The notes below the pieces were generated by a model. That model saw only the letters and a program-made list of their open reading frames with translations. It was not told the origin of the DNA and ran no database searches. Below, in pieces: positions 46,301-54,803 of a stretch of DNA of 64,000 bases. A program made the translations under genes and the position numbers. The DNA is taken from assembly GCF_029853695.1 (NCBI RefSeq), contig NZ_CP122537.1, forward strand, positions 3,183,501-3,247,500, read 5' to 3'. The DNA is from Jannaschia sp. GRR-S6-38 (GTDB lineage: Bacteria > Pseudomonadota > Alphaproteobacteria > Rhodobacterales > Rhodobacteraceae). How positions within the stretch are numbered: the first letter of the stretch is position 1; the number at the start of each line of letters is the position of its first letter.

Positions 46301-46407
46301 AAATTTTCTCTCGTGTGATGACGGACAAGCAGTTCCGCGCCGCGGCGCACGAGCACCTCGCCAGTGAAATTTTCCGCCGGGCCCAGAAGGCAGATCCTGT
46401 TGAGTGA
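43336..46407 (+). CDS. hsdR: Type I restriction endonuclease, motor/nuclease subunit
   Basis: The 1023-residue HsdR has an N-terminal nuclease domain (IIDVTLSLNGLPVATAELKN with the D...ExK residues). The SF2 motor follows: Walker A HSAGSGKSNS near residue 320, DEAHSSQSG for motif II, FAFTATPKFKTKTLF for motif III and the helicase C region with RVLLVAEKYQTGFDQPLL and QTLSRLNRMAPGK. The C terminus is helical, for binding the methyltransferase complex. It translocates DNA and cuts unmodified DNA. It is the last gene of the operon. Confidence 0.95.
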   Translation: MSGHTERDFETAIEAGLTGGGGYATRLATDYDEALALFPEDVSGFLRDSQPTRWGQLEALLGEKTSATVLDSLAKELEIKGALHVLRHGFKCYGKTFRMAFFRPNSGMNPEAAALYGTNRLTITRQVAFASVLKRADGKNRRCIIDVTLSLNGLPVATAELKNPMTGQRAADAIRQYAEERDERDLLFAFKKRALVHFAMDPDEVWMTTRLKGRETVFLPFNRGHDHRAGNPPAVGNWKTHFLWDEVLQADSLMDILQRFMHLEVKERQVKTDKGVRTIRKETMIFPRYHQLDAVRKLIAHAGAHGSGRNYLIQHSAGSGKSNSIAWLAHRLASLHDANDEKVFHSVVVVTDRRVLDQQLQNTIYQFEHKTGVVEKIEENTQQLARALSAGTPIVITTIQKFPFISQALSTLESKATGVKIDTAGKRFAVIVDEAHSSQSGETAMALKGMLNKDGIEAAIAAQLSEEEDDDLSEDAKAAMLRDSLKRARQPNLSFFAFTATPKFKTKTLFDEPGPTGTSPFHEYTMRQAIEEGFIMDVLQNYTTYKRFFGLIKQVENDPDVPRKKAAKALTRYLELHPVNIEQVVSVIVEHFRLYVMHELGGRAKAMVVTGSRLAAVKYKLAFDRYIKAHGYDGIRSLVAFSGTVEDPEDPGSAYTEVSMNDGLAESELPETFERDDYRVLLVAEKYQTGFDQPLLQTMYVVKRLAGVQAVQTLSRLNRMAPGKARTFVLDFANEEDDIYKAFKPYYEVTPIGENADPHRLSELQHKLLEWAIFAPDDVNAFAEVWYRRKREHSATDHRLMNSVLDAVVQRFLDKEEAEQEEFRGQLTAYRNLYAFLSQIIPYQDSDLEKLYAFVRNLISKLPPPGDGQAFALDDEIALRFFRLQQMTEGSIDLSDGEADPLKGPTDVGTARSPDEEVALSSLIEKLNERFGTDFTEADQLFFDQIRVSAEQDEKIVEAARANNLANFSSYLERMLDELFIDRMEGNEEIFSRVMTDKQFRAAAHEHLASEIFRRAQKADPVE

Positions 46408-46795
46408 ACCGCTGAGGAGGTCGCCAGGCATTTGGATTTCAGGTGCGCTCGCAAGGCGAAAGGAATACACAACTATCATGCGGGTGCAGCTTGAAAAAAT
46501 CATGCGTTTCAGGGTGTTGGCGCTGTGCACCGGATGCGAAGCGGTTCACAGCCCCGGAGAATATCGGCCCTGAAAGACCGCCTCCGAGCCTCCAGGCCCC
46601 GGGGCCGGTGCTCAGATCCTACCGCATAACCCTCGAAAACAACGGAAAAATCCGGACGCAGCCGGATCGAGAGAACGCTTTCGCGGGGGCAAGTGGCGGA
46701 GGGAGCGGGACCGGGATCCAACGTTCTCCACCCCTCAAGAGGCTTAAAAAGCGCTTTTTCTTGAGACGCTCGAGCCTGAAGACTACCACGCGCTT
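46408..46795. other. Right edge of the island, non-coding
   Basis: This 388-base stretch has no supported gene. It contains the second copy of the tRNA-Ser-3'-like repeat (46672-46728), so it may mark an old integration boundary between the restriction locus and the copper cluster. Confidence 0.4.
46672..46728 (-). repeat. Imperfect 57-bp repeat resembling a tRNA-Ser 3' end (copy 2)
   Basis: It matches 9698-9754 at 42 of 57 positions with no gaps. Read leftward it ends CCCGCTCCCTCCGCCA, like a serine tRNA acceptor end, but the upstream T-arm does not fold. The pair brackets about 37 kb. Confidence 0.35.
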
Positions 46796-47176
46796 TCAGT
46801 TAGACCCGTTGGCATCTCGACTAGGCTCACGACCTACTTGGTCAGCCACGAACCAGCCGCCGCCAAGGTCGATGTGTCGAATGGCGTGCTCTTCGATTAT
46901 GTCCTCGTATCCCTCGGGCAAGAATGACGCCTGCCAGTCCTCGCCGAAGCGCTGCTTGATGGCATCGAGATCTTTCCAAAGAGACGCGAACACCAGCTTA
47001 CCGTCATCGGTGAAAATGTCGCGACCGAAGAAGTACCCGCAATTGCCAGCCTCATTGCGAACGACTTCCGCCGAGGTCGTGGAGAGCTTTTGTAGTAGTG
47101 TCTCGGCATGCCCGTCACGGACCTTGACCTCGAAGAGACGTAATACTGGACCGTCCGCGGGTGTGTTGTCGGTCAT
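46796..47176 (-). CDS. Antibiotic biosynthesis monooxygenase (ABM)-like protein
   Basis: The 126-residue product has the ferredoxin-like ABM pattern: LRLFEVKVRDGHAETLLQKL, EAGNCGYFFGRDIFTDDGKLVFASLWKD and IKQRFGEDWQASFLPEGYED. Members oxidise quinols, degrade heme or have no known enzymatic role. It follows the exported protein gene by 35 bases on the same strand, so the two are probably cotranscribed. The start at 47176 begins just before the first conserved strand. Confidence 0.75.
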   Translation of the reverse strand: MTDNTPADGPVLRLFEVKVRDGHAETLLQKLSTTSAEVVRNEAGNCGYFFGRDIFTDDGKLVFASLWKDLDAIKQRFGEDWQASFLPEGYEDIIEEHAIRHIDLGGGWFVADQVGREPSRDANGSN

Positions 47177-47211
47177 CACTTTATCCCCGGCATCATCCAC
47201 GCACTTGAGAC

Positions 47212-47784
47212 TCAGTGAGCGGCTTCGCCGCTGGCCATGGCCATGTGGTGCATCCGATGGTGATCGCCTGTGGCAATCAGCCCGAAGAACCCGAGTGCCT
47301 GGATACGCGCGACGGCGCCAGTATCGGCCGCGGTGACCGTCCACACAATTTCATCGCCGTCGCTGACAACCTCCGACCGCCACCCGGTCTCATTCGAGAG
47401 AAACGGCGCGTGTGCCGGAACCATTCGGGACGCGGCCACGCCGGGACGCCCGGACGTGCCGATCCGCATTCTGAGTCCATCGGGCAGAGGCTCGGAGCGC
47501 ACGCTGGCGCCGACTATTAGCTGGTTCATGTCGACCAGATGCTCGCGCAGTCCGTCGATGTCGACGCGGGTCCAATCAGTGTCTGGATCTGCAGACAACA
47601 TCGCCACGATTTCAATGATCGCGGCGAACGAGCCGTCTCCTGGTTCAGACGGAACGTCCGATGCTCCGGGCACCGCCATGACATGGCCCGCGTGACCCGA
47701 ATGGTCCGCGTGTTGAGCCGCCAATGGCGTCGCCACCGCAGCGTCAAACGTTGCAATCGTCGTTGCGAGCACCCTGAAAAACAT
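47212..47784 (-). CDS. Exported His-rich protein of the copper region, unknown
   Basis: The 190-residue product has a signal peptide (MFFRVLATTIATFDAAVATP). Histidine/methionine-rich ends flank the mature chain: QHADHSGHAGHVMAV near the N terminus and GDHHRMHHMAMASGEAAH at the C terminus, which look like metal-binding tails. The middle has IIEIVAMLSADPDTDWTRVD, LREHLVDMNQLIVGA and ALGFFGLIATGDHH. The next gene leftward is the ABM-like protein, and divergent from it is a Crp/Fnr regulator. A periplasmic copper- or heavy-metal-related role is inferred from context and composition. Confidence 0.7.
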   Translation of the reverse strand: MFFRVLATTIATFDAAVATPLAAQHADHSGHAGHVMAVPGASDVPSEPGDGSFAAIIEIVAMLSADPDTDWTRVDIDGLREHLVDMNQLIVGASVRSEPLPDGLRMRIGTSGRPGVAASRMVPAHAPFLSNETGWRSEVVSDGDEIVWTVTAADTGAVARIQALGFFGLIATGDHHRMHHMAMASGEAAH

Positions 47785-47839
47785 GCGCAGATCCTTTTCC
47801 TGTTGGTGGCACCCTATCCAAGGCGCCCATGGCCGGGAT

Positions 47840-48460
47840 ATGATCGCGATCATGTCAGCTGGGGAATTCTTCGAAAGACTTGAACAGGCGTGCCAATCAG
47901 GCCACGCGCGCAGCATCTCTCTTGAACCAGGGCAGCCACTGTTTCAGCAGGGCGACGATCCTCCCGGGCTACCGTTCGTGACCGACGGTAAAATCGACCT
48001 CCTGCGCCATACGGCGACCGGACGAAGTGTTCGGATACATGTGGCTCGTTCGGGCGAGACGTTTGCAGAGGCGTCGATCTTCGCCGACCGCTGCCACTGC
48101 GACGCGGTCGCGGCTGGGCCATCGCATCTGCGCCTCTTGCCGAAGCGTTCCGTGCTTGGGGCGCTGGAAACCCAGCCCGGCCTTGGGCAGGTCTTCAGTC
48201 TGCACCTCGCGCAGTCTTTGATGACGGCCCGGCGCCTGCTCGAACTTCGGGCGATTACCCCTCTGACCGAAAGGATTCTCGCCCGGCTGAGCGATGTTTC
48301 AGACACGACTGGCGCCTTGCCGCGAGAGACGTCGCTCATATCCATTGCAGCGGATCTCGACGTCACGCCACCCGCGCTCTACCGCGCCATTGCGGCCCTC
48401 GAGAAGCGTGGACTTCTGACCAGGCCCAAACGCGGACGGGTGCGTTTGACACTGAAGTAA
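47840..48460 (+). CDS. Crp/Fnr-family transcriptional regulator
   Basis: The 206-residue product has a cyclic-nucleotide-binding-like beta barrel (ISLEPGQPLFQQGDDPPGLPFV, GETFAEASIFADRCHCDAVA), a dimer helix and a C-terminal winged helix (SLISIAADLDVTPPALYRAIAALEKRG). Cys in HCDAV does not match the Fnr four-Cys cluster, so oxygen sensing by a 4Fe-4S centre is unlikely. It is divergent from the His-rich exported protein at 47784, which it may control. Starts at 47783 and 47852 are alternatives. Confidence 0.83.
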   Translation: MIAIMSAGEFFERLEQACQSGHARSISLEPGQPLFQQGDDPPGLPFVTDGKIDLLRHTATGRSVRIHVARSGETFAEASIFADRCHCDAVAAGPSHLRLLPKRSVLGALETQPGLGQVFSLHLAQSLMTARRLLELRAITPLTERILARLSDVSDTTGALPRETSLISIAADLDVTPPALYRAIAALEKRGLLTRPKRGRVRLTLK

Positions 48461-48487
48461 GTCGGGAGGGCGAATTGAGCACGGCTC

Positions 48488-49284
48488 TCACGCGCTGCAA
48501 ACAGGGAGCGGACCCTCGCGACGTCCCTGTTCGACAAGGGTTGCGATTATGTCTTCGGACACAGTTCCGACCACGACAGTGCGCCCTCCCACCAGAGCAG
48601 GCGTGCCAATGAAACCGAAGGTGCGGGCGACCGCTTCGGTGGTGCGCAATCGCTCGGAAACTGTTTCGCTCTCTATGTCCGAAAGCAAGCGGTTCCCATC
48701 CTCGCCGATATCCCGAGCCAGGATCTTCAGGTATTCCGGCGTCGCGACGAAACGCCCGCGCATCAGTCGCTTGTGAGAGGCCGCGTAGGCGCCTTGCATG
48801 TCGGCGGCGAGGGCGGCCCGCGCCGTCAAGATAGAGGTCGGCCCGAGCCTCGGCCATTCGTGCAAGGTTATGCGGATACCTCCGCCAGAGCGCTCTTCAA
48901 GATCGGAAAGCCTCTACGTCAGAACACGGCAGAACGGGCAGTTGTAGTCGGAGAACGAGGCGATTGGTACGAGGCCCGCGGGAGGTGACCCCCGAACAGA
49001 CCTGTGCACAGGTCCGCGCGTACTGCCTCCTCGGGGACGGCTTGTTTCTGCTCGTCAGGTGCCTCCAGCCCGAAGATTGGACCGGGCATGCCACTTGTCT
49101 CGCCACCTGCGATGCGGCGGAAGCCCCGTGGGTCGTCCAAAAGCTCAAAGTTGAAGTCGCCGACAAAGAGGTGCGCTATCCTTGGCCATGCCCACCAGGC
49201 TCCTACACCCGCCGCCGCTGCGCCGAGAAGTGATGCACGGCGATGCAAGGCGCGTGGTCTTTCTGCCCCTTCGCTTCTACTCAT
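48488..49284 (-). pseudogene. DsbA-family thioredoxin-fold protein, disrupted twice
   Basis: The N-terminal part is intact: RRASLLGAAAAGVGAWWAWP (export signal), then GEASGMPGPIFGLEA-like and EEAVRADLCTGLFG. Near 48990 the frame shifts to SPPAGLVPIASFSDYNCPFC, which has the CPFC active site. In the same frame a TAG follows three codons after CRV (CPFCRVLT-stop). After the stop the domain continues as RLSDLEERSGGGIRI, HEWPRLGPTSI and FGFIGTPALVGGRTVV to the end. The gene overlaps the cytochrome c stop by four bases. It presumably helped assemble exported copper or heme proteins. Confidence 0.8.
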
Positions 49285-49745
49285 CTAGTGGCCTCATCCT
49301 GTGCGGTGACGTTGGCCTGATGGGCGCGCTCGCGCTCCGGCCACTGGGTCTTGATCCATTCAAGGACGTCGCGCAGTTCTTCTTCGGTGTAAGCATCTCC
49401 AAAGCCCGGCATGTTGCTCTCGTAGCCGCCGCCGACCACCGCCGCCGTGCCGCGCATCGTGATATCGAGAAGGATCCGGTCGGGGTGGTGCCAGGTGTGA
49501 CCTGTTTCGTCGTGGGGCGGCGCGGGCAGCCGTCCATCGGGGCCTGGCGAACGCCAGTCAGGTTGCCCCTCGAGGTCAGCACCGTGGCATGAGGCGCAGG
49601 CCTCGGCATAGATCGCTTCGCCGCGCGCAAGGTCCGCGACACGGTCCGAGACAGCCGAACTACTGGAGGCGCCGCTCCAGAACCACCCCACCGCCGCAAC
49701 CCCTATCACGACGATAAGCCCTACAAGAAGGTATCGGCTCGTCAC
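49281..49745 (-). CDS. Membrane-anchored cytochrome c
   Basis: The 154-residue product has an N-terminal anchor ([19 protein letters not shown]) and one heme motif, CASCHG, at about residue 50. [19 protein letters not shown] supplies the Met axial ligand region of class I cytochromes c. The start overlaps the copper ATPase stop by four bases, so it is in the ATPase operon. Pairing of such cytochromes with copper-resistance genes suggests a role in Cu(I) oxidation or delivery to the respiratory chain, which is an inference. Confidence 0.83.
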   Translation of the reverse strand: MTSRYLLVGLIVVIGVAAVGWFWSGASSSSAVSDRVADLARGEAIYAEACASCHGADLEGQPDWRSPGPDGRLPAPPHDETGHTWHHPDRILLDITMRGTAAVVGGGYESNMPGFGDAYTEEELRDVLEWIKTQWPERERAHQANVTAQDEATR

Positions 49746-52189
49746 AGCTTGATGCCCCGCAAGCGCAGTGAGTTGCCGATCACCGACACCGAGGACAGGC
49801 TCATCGCGGCCGCCGCGACCATGGGTGAGAGCAGGACGCCGAAGAAAGGAAACAGGATCCCCGCCGCCACCGGAACGCCCGCCGAGTTGTAGACGAAGGC
49901 GAAGAACAGGTTCTCACGGATGTTCCGCATCGTGGCCTGCGCCAGCACGCGCGCCCTTACGATGCCGCGCAGGTCGCCCTTGACCAGCGTCACGCCCGCG
50001 CTTTCGACCGCGACATCCGCGCCGGTGCCCATGGCGATGCCCACGTCCGCCGCGGCGAGCGCGGGGGCGTCATTCACCCCGTCGCCCGCCATCGCAACGG
50101 ACAGGCCGTTGCCCTTCAACTCTTCGATAAGCGCCGCCTTGTCCTCCGGCGAAACGCCCGCGCGCACCTCGTCGATGCCCAGCTCTCGCGCGACCGCCTC
50201 GGCGGTTCGCTGACTGTCGCCCGTGGCCATGACGATACGCAGGCCCGCCTTGTGAAGGTCGCGGATGGCGCCGGCGGTTGTCTCCTTGATCCGGTCGGCG
50301 ACCGCCACGATCCCGGCAAGTTGCCCGTCGACACCCAGCAGCATCGCCGTCTTCCCGTCGTTCTGCAGCCCTGCGATGCGGGACTCGACCTCTGCAAGGT
50401 CGATCCCAAAATCATCCATCAATCGGGCATTGCCGAGCGCGACCGTGGCGCCGTCCACACTGCCGCGCACGCCCTTGCCGGTCACGGCATCGAAATCGGT
50501 CGCTTCAAGGTGTGGGGCACCCCGCTCTTCGGCGCCCGCCAGGATCGCCTCCGCCAGCGGATGTTCCGAACCCCGCTCCAGCGCCGCCGCAAGGGCAAGG
50601 ACGCGGGTCTCGTCATGGTCGCCGAGTGCAATTACGTCCGTCAGACTCGGTCGGCCTTCGGTCAGCGTTCCGGTTTTGTCGACGACGAGAACATCCACCT
50701 TTGCAAAACGCTCGAGCGCCTCGGCGTCCCGGATCAAAACGCCTGCCTGCGCGCCACGCCCCGTCGCCACCATGATCGACATGGGCGTGGCGAGGCCGAG
50801 CGCGCAGGGGCACGCGATGATGAGCACGCTGACCGCCGCGACGACCGCGTAGCCGAGCGCCGGAGACGGCCCGAAAGCCAGCCACAGGATGAAGGCCAGA
50901 ATGGCGATGCCGATCACCGCCGGCACGAAGTACCCGGCAACCTGGTCCGCCAAGGCCTGGATTGGCGCGCGCGACCGCTGCGCCTGTGCAACCATCGCGA
51001 CGATCCGGCTCAGCAACGTGTCGCTCCCGACTGCCTCGGCCGTCATGACGAAAGAGCCGGTCTTATTGAGGGTGCCACCGGTCACTGCATCCCCTTCGGT
51101 CTTCTCGACCGGGACGGGTTCGCCGGTGATCATGCTTTCATCAACCGACGAGCGTCCGTCTGCGACAGTGCCGTCAACCGGCACGGACTCGCCCGGTCGC
51201 ACGCGCAACCTGTCTCCGGCCTTCACCGCATCCAGCGGCACGTCCTCTTCGCCGGCGTCCGTCACCCGCCGAGCGGTCTTCGGTGCGAGGTCCATCAGAG
51301 CCCGGATCGCATCCCCGGTGCGGTCTCGTGCGGTCAGCTCCATGACCTGGCCGACGAGGACGAGGATCAGGATCACCGCGGCTGCTTCGAAGTAGAGCGG
51401 CGGGCCGTGATGGTCCTGCAGCGCTGCGGGGAAGATCCCTGGCAAAAGTAGCGAGACCAGGCTGAAGCCATAGGCCGCACCGGTTCCGATGGCGATCAGC
51501 GTCCACATGTTTAGATTGCCCGTCACGATGGAAGACCAGCCGCGCTTGAAGAAAGGCTGCCCCACCCAGACGACCACTGGCGTGGCGAGCAGGAACTGCA
51601 ACCATCGCACGGCCGTGCCGCCGAACCAGTCCGCCCAAGGCAAGCCTAGCATCCCGCCCATCTCCAGCACCAGAACGGCGAGCGCGAGTGGCGCGCCGAT
51701 CCACAGTCGGCGGCGGAAGTCGATCAGTTCCGGGTTCGGACCGGCATCCGCCGAGGGCATCATCGGCTCGAGCGCCATGCCACAGATCGGGCAGTCGCCC
51801 GGACCCTCCTGCACGATCTCGGGGTCCATCGGACAGGTGTAGAGCGTCCCTTCGGGCATCGGCTCAGAGGCAGGCCGGTCGCCGAGATAGTCGTCGGGCG
51901 CGGCCTCGAACTTCTCCTTGCACCGGCCCGAGCAGAAGTAGAACCGCTCGCCTGCGTGCTTGGCCATGTGGCGCGCGGTGGCGCGATTTACGGTCATGCC
52001 GCAGACCGGGTCGTCAGCTTGGATATAGGCCTCCGGATCGGCTTCGAACTTCGCGCGGCAGCCATCGTGACAGAAGTGGTAGACGTGACCGTCGTGCGAG
52101 GCGATCGGTTTGCCCGCTTCCGGGTCCACCGTCATGCCGCAGACCGGGTCGCGGGTGATCGTGTCGGCGTCGAGCGCTGTGTCGGACAT
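49742..52189 (-). CDS. copA: Copper-translocating P1B-type ATPase with two YHS domains
   Basis: The 815-residue pump has two N-terminal YHS metal-binding domains ([14 protein letters not shown] and [14 protein letters not shown], each with a paired Cys motif) in place of the usual CxxC ferredoxin-like domains. A heavy-metal-binding segment follows ([22 protein letters not shown]). The P-type core has the ion-site CPC in [13 protein letters not shown], the phosphorylation motif [32 protein letters not shown] and a final MxxSS-like [16 protein letters not shown], which indicate a Cu(I)-type exporter. It is driven by a CueR-type promoter at 52213-52243. First gene of a leftward operon. Confidence 0.93.
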   Translation of the reverse strand: MSDTALDADTITRDPVCGMTVDPEAGKPIASHDGHVYHFCHDGCRAKFEADPEAYIQADDPVCGMTVNRATARHMAKHAGERFYFCSGRCKEKFEAAPDDYLGDRPASEPMPEGTLYTCPMDPEIVQEGPGDCPICGMALEPMMPSADAGPNPELIDFRRRLWIGAPLALAVLVLEMGGMLGLPWADWFGGTAVRWLQFLLATPVVVWVGQPFFKRGWSSIVTGNLNMWTLIAIGTGAAYGFSLVSLLLPGIFPAALQDHHGPPLYFEAAAVILILVLVGQVMELTARDRTGDAIRALMDLAPKTARRVTDAGEEDVPLDAVKAGDRLRVRPGESVPVDGTVADGRSSVDESMITGEPVPVEKTEGDAVTGGTLNKTGSFVMTAEAVGSDTLLSRIVAMVAQAQRSRAPIQALADQVAGYFVPAVIGIAILAFILWLAFGPSPALGYAVVAAVSVLIIACPCALGLATPMSIMVATGRGAQAGVLIRDAEALERFAKVDVLVVDKTGTLTEGRPSLTDVIALGDHDETRVLALAAALERGSEHPLAEAILAGAEERGAPHLEATDFDAVTGKGVRGSVDGATVALGNARLMDDFGIDLAEVESRIAGLQNDGKTAMLLGVDGQLAGIVAVADRIKETTAGAIRDLHKAGLRIVMATGDSQRTAEAVARELGIDEVRAGVSPEDKAALIEELKGNGLSVAMAGDGVNDAPALAAADVGIAMGTGADVAVESAGVTLVKGDLRGIVRARVLAQATMRNIRENLFFAFVYNSAGVPVAAGILFPFFGVLLSPMVAAAAMSLSSVSVIGNSLRLRGIKL

Positions 52190-52212
52190 GATTTGCTCCT
52201 CTGGATGGCATA

Positions 52213-52243
52213 GCGGTAGTCCTTCCAGTGACTGGAGGGTCAA
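52213..52243 (-). promoter_or_regulatory. CueR/MerR-type promoter of the copper ATPase operon
   Basis: Read leftward, TTGACC is followed by a 19-base spacer containing the dyad CTCCAGTCACTGGAAGG and then TACCGC as -10. The over-long 19-base spacer with an internal palindrome is the hallmark of MerR-activated promoters. It is 24 bases upstream of the ATPase start. Confidence 0.8.
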
Positions 52244-52257
52244 GAGAAAACCATGTA

Positions 52258-52288
52258 TTGACCCTCCAGTAACTGGAAGCCCTATGCT
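52258..52288 (+). promoter_or_regulatory. CueR/MerR-type promoter of the SHOCT-cueR-copCD operon
   Basis: TTGACC, a 19-base spacer with CTCCAGTAACTGGAAG and TATGCT form a second MerR-class promoter reading rightward, 14 bases from the divergent one. The operator half-sites are almost identical, so one regulator (the CueR at 52660) should activate both. Confidence 0.85.
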
Positions 52289-52312
52289 AATTTGGTAAGT
52301 GTGGAGGGTCCG

Positions 52313-52663
52313 ATGGCTTCGAGAAATCGTTTCGGGAGATTGGCAATTGTGGGTGCGTTTGGTTCGGCACTCACGTTGTCCGTGGCACAAGCCGATCCGG
52401 GCGACGGGCGATACTATGACCACCACAGCATGATGGGATGGGGCGGCTGGTTCTACGGGCCGGTCATGATGCTTCTGTTCTTCGCGCTCCTCGTCGGTGC
52501 GGTGGTCCTTGTGGCGCGCCTGCTCGGGTCGGACACCCTGAGAGATGGCGCGCAGCAGGAGGACCGCGCCCACGCGATTCTGCGAGAGCGTTTCGCTAAG
52601 GGCGAAATCACTAAGGAGGAGTTCGACACGTCGCGGAAGGCGCTGGACGGAGAGGCGTCATGA
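52313..52663 (+). CDS. SHOCT-domain membrane protein
   Basis: The 116-residue product has a signal or first membrane segment, a Tyr/His/Trp-rich linker ([17 protein letters not shown]), a second membrane helix ([21 protein letters not shown]) and a C-terminal SHOCT motif ([20 protein letters not shown]). Small SHOCT proteins are frequent in copper and efflux clusters, but their role is unclear. The ATG at 52313 has GGAGGG 6 bases upstream. The stop overlaps cueR by four bases. Confidence 0.8.
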   Translation: MASRNRFGRLAIVGAFGSALTLSVAQADPGDGRYYDHHSMMGWGGWFYGPVMMLLFFALLVGAVVLVARLLGSDTLRDGAQQEDRAHAILRERFAKGEITKEEFDTSRKALDGEAS

Positions 52664-53061
52664 ACATCGGCCAGGTCTCGGAAGCCAGCGGTCTGCCTGC
52701 CAAGACGAGCCGATACTACGAGGACATCGACCTCGTGCGGCCTGCGCGTGGCGCCAACGGCTACCGCGACTTCTCGGACCGTGACGCTCACAAGCTGGCC
52801 TTCCTCGCTCGCGCGCGATCGCTCGGCTTCTCGATCGAAGAATGCCGGGCGCTCCTATCGCTCTACGAAGATCGAGACCGGGCCAGCGCCGACGTAAAGC
52901 AGGTTGCCACCGAACATCTCGAGCGGATCGCACGGAAGATCGAAGAACTCGAAGCCATGCGAGAAACGCTTCAAACGCTAGTGGCGCGGTGTCATGGCGA
53001 CGACCGCCCGGACTGCCCCATCCTCGACGATCTTGCCGGCGAGAAGACAGCGACCGCATGA
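52660..53061 (+). CDS. cueR: CueR-type MerR-family copper-responsive regulator
   Basis: The 133-residue protein has the MerR winged helix ([23 protein letters not shown]), a dimerisation helix and the metal-binding loop with Cys111 and Cys119 (CHGDDRPDCPILDDL). Ser76 takes the place that selects monovalent ions in CueR. It should activate the two CueR-type promoters at 52213-52288 when Cu(I) is bound, giving positive feedback because it lies in the rightward operon. It is coupled by ATGA overlaps to both neighbours. Confidence 0.93.
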   Translation: MNIGQVSEASGLPAKTSRYYEDIDLVRPARGANGYRDFSDRDAHKLAFLARARSLGFSIEECRALLSLYEDRDRASADVKQVATEHLERIARKIEELEAMRETLQTLVARCHGDDRPDCPILDDLAGEKTATA

Positions 53062-53471
53062 ACACGCGTATCGTCGCATGTGGGTTCGTGGGTCTCGCGG
53101 TCGTCGCCTTCGTTGGCTGGCAGATTATTCCCTCCACGGGAGACGACGCGAACGACACAGACCTAGCCTCTCTGAACTTACCGGACCTGACACCGGAGCA
53201 GGAAGACGGGCGAGTGCTCTTCGATGCGAATTGCGCAGCCTGTCACGGCGAGAACGCGGCGGGTTCCGACCAGGGACCGCCGCTCGTTCATCACATCTAC
53301 GAGCCGGGCCATCATGGCGACATGGCGTTCGTTCTCGCGGCAAAGCAGGGTGTCCGGGCGCATCACTGGCGGTTCGGTAACATGCCGGCCGTCGAGGGAG
53401 TGCGCGATGAGGATGTCTTGCGGATCACCGCCTATGTCCGCGCGCTTCAGCGCGCGAACGGAATAAATTGA
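53058..53471 (+). CDS. Membrane-anchored cytochrome c
   Basis: The 137-residue product has an N-terminal anchor (VACGFVGLAVVAFVGWQII) and one heme motif, CAACHG, in LFDANCAACHGENAAGSDQGPPL. A C-terminal helix follows (LRITAYVRALQRAN), with Met in RFGNMPAVEGV as probable axial ligand. It overlaps the cueR stop. Together with the cytochrome at 49281 it puts an electron carrier on each arm of the copper cluster. Confidence 0.85.
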   Translation: MNTRIVACGFVGLAVVAFVGWQIIPSTGDDANDTDLASLNLPDLTPEQEDGRVLFDANCAACHGENAAGSDQGPPLVHHIYEPGHHGDMAFVLAAKQGVRAHHWRFGNMPAVEGVRDEDVLRITAYVRALQRANGIN

Positions 53472-53482
53472 AAGGGAAGACC

Positions 53483-53830
53483 ATGAAATCACGCCTCGTT
53501 ATTGCCATCGCAGCCATGCTGGTCAGCGGAGCGGCTCTTGCGCATTCCGAAAGGGAAGGCACAACCCCCGCGGATGGCGCTCTGCTGACCGAGACGCCGG
53601 AAATGATCCACATGGTGTTCGACGACCCAATGCGCGTCACCATGGCGCGACTGGTTAATGCGGACGGTGCTGAAATGCCAATGGCGCGAGGTAGCGGGCT
53701 GGAGCCCTCGCTTGAGTTCCATGCCGAACCGGAATCGCTCGCGCCAGGACGCTATACGGTGGAATGGCGTGGGCTGGCCTCCGACGGCCATCCCATGCAG
53801 GGAAGCTTCTCTTTCCAGATAGCGGACTGA
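53483..53830 (+). CDS. copC: Periplasmic copper-binding protein CopC
   Basis: The 115-residue product has a signal peptide cleaved before HSEREGTTPADG, giving the N-terminal His used as a Cu(II) ligand in CopC. MVFDDPMRVTM and LASDGHPMQGSFSFQI supply the other Asp/His positions of the cupredoxin-like barrel. It binds copper in the periplasm and works with CopD. GGGAAG precedes the ATG at 53483; an upstream in-frame start at 53468 is less likely. Confidence 0.92.
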   Translation: MKSRLVIAIAAMLVSGAALAHSEREGTTPADGALLTETPEMIHMVFDDPMRVTMARLVNADGAEMPMARGSGLEPSLEFHAEPESLAPGRYTVEWRGLASDGHPMQGSFSFQIAD

Positions 53831-53837
53831 GCCCGGA

Positions 53838-54803
53838 ATGATCGACACGCTCGCCTCGGCCGACACAACCGTCTGGCTCTCCATCTTGGTCAAGACGCTG
53901 GCCTACGCCGCGACGCTGGTCGCGGCCGGAAGCGTGCTCGTGTCGGCGTCGCTTCGCGAGCTTACCGAAGATGGACGGGGGGCACTCCGCCGGATGGCGG
54001 TGATCGGCGCACTGGCCGCGGCCATTCTGAGCTTGCTGCGCGTGCCCGTGCGCGCGAGCTTTTTGATGGGCGGTTCGATCGATGGGGCCATCGATCTGAT
54101 GATGCTCGGTATCGTGACCGAGAGCCCTCTGGGCGCAAGCGTGATCGTCCGATTGATTGGACTGGCGCTGATCCCTGCAATTTTCCTTCCCATGCGTGGC
54201 GCAAGGTGGATCGCACTCATCGGAGCGCTTGTGACTTGCGCGTCGTTCGCTTTGCGCGGCCATGCCCTTGGCGACCCGCGTCTGCTGCTCGGCGCGCTGG
54301 TAACACTTCACATTGCCGGCCTCGCCTTCTGGCTGGGCGCTTTCGCGCCCCTGGCGCGCGCCAGCCGCAGAGAGCCTGCGGCAAGAGCTGGCGCGCTCGC
54401 GCATGAATTCGGAACAAAGGCGTTCTGGGTCGTGGGAGCGCTCGTGATCGCCGGGGCCATCACGCTCGCCCTGCTTGGCGCGACAAAGCTGGACGCCCTT
54501 GCGACGCCTTATGGCCAGGCGTTCGTGATCAAGCTGGCGCTTTTCGCCGGCGTGTTGGGCTTGGCGGCGCTGAACAAGGTGCGGCTGACGCCGGAATTGC
54601 AGGCGGCCGCGCCGGGCGCCGCGCAGCGCTTACGCCGGTCCATTGTGGTGGAAGGCGCGCTTGTGCTTGCCATTCTCGCGACGACCGCCGCCCTGACGAC
54701 GGTCACGTCGCCTCCGGCCGAACGGGCGAACAACGCGCCGTCGCAACCACAAACGATGCAAACCGCCTCCCTTGTTTCGAGGGATTTCCCATGGCGATAT
54801 TGA
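53838..54803 (+). CDS. copD: Copper resistance membrane protein CopD
   Basis: The 321-residue protein has about eight membrane helices (LVKTLAYAATLVAAGSVLV, LVTLHIAGLAFWLGAFAPL, VVGALVIAGAITLALLGA). It includes the conserved LHIAGLAFWLGA with His and Trp found in CopD/PcoD, and LFAGVLGLAALNKVRLTPEL. It is thought to import copper from CopC across the inner membrane. The gene starts 7 bases after copC and overlaps the multicopper oxidase remnant by 13 bases. Confidence 0.9.
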   Translation: MIDTLASADTTVWLSILVKTLAYAATLVAAGSVLVSASLRELTEDGRGALRRMAVIGALAAAILSLLRVPVRASFLMGGSIDGAIDLMMLGIVTESPLGASVIVRLIGLALIPAIFLPMRGARWIALIGALVTCASFALRGHALGDPRLLLGALVTLHIAGLAFWLGAFAPLARASRREPAARAGALAHEFGTKAFWVVGALVIAGAITLALLGATKLDALATPYGQAFVIKLALFAGVLGLAALNKVRLTPELQAAAPGAAQRLRRSIVVEGALVLAILATTAALTTVTSPPAERANNAPSQPQTMQTASLVSRDFPWRY

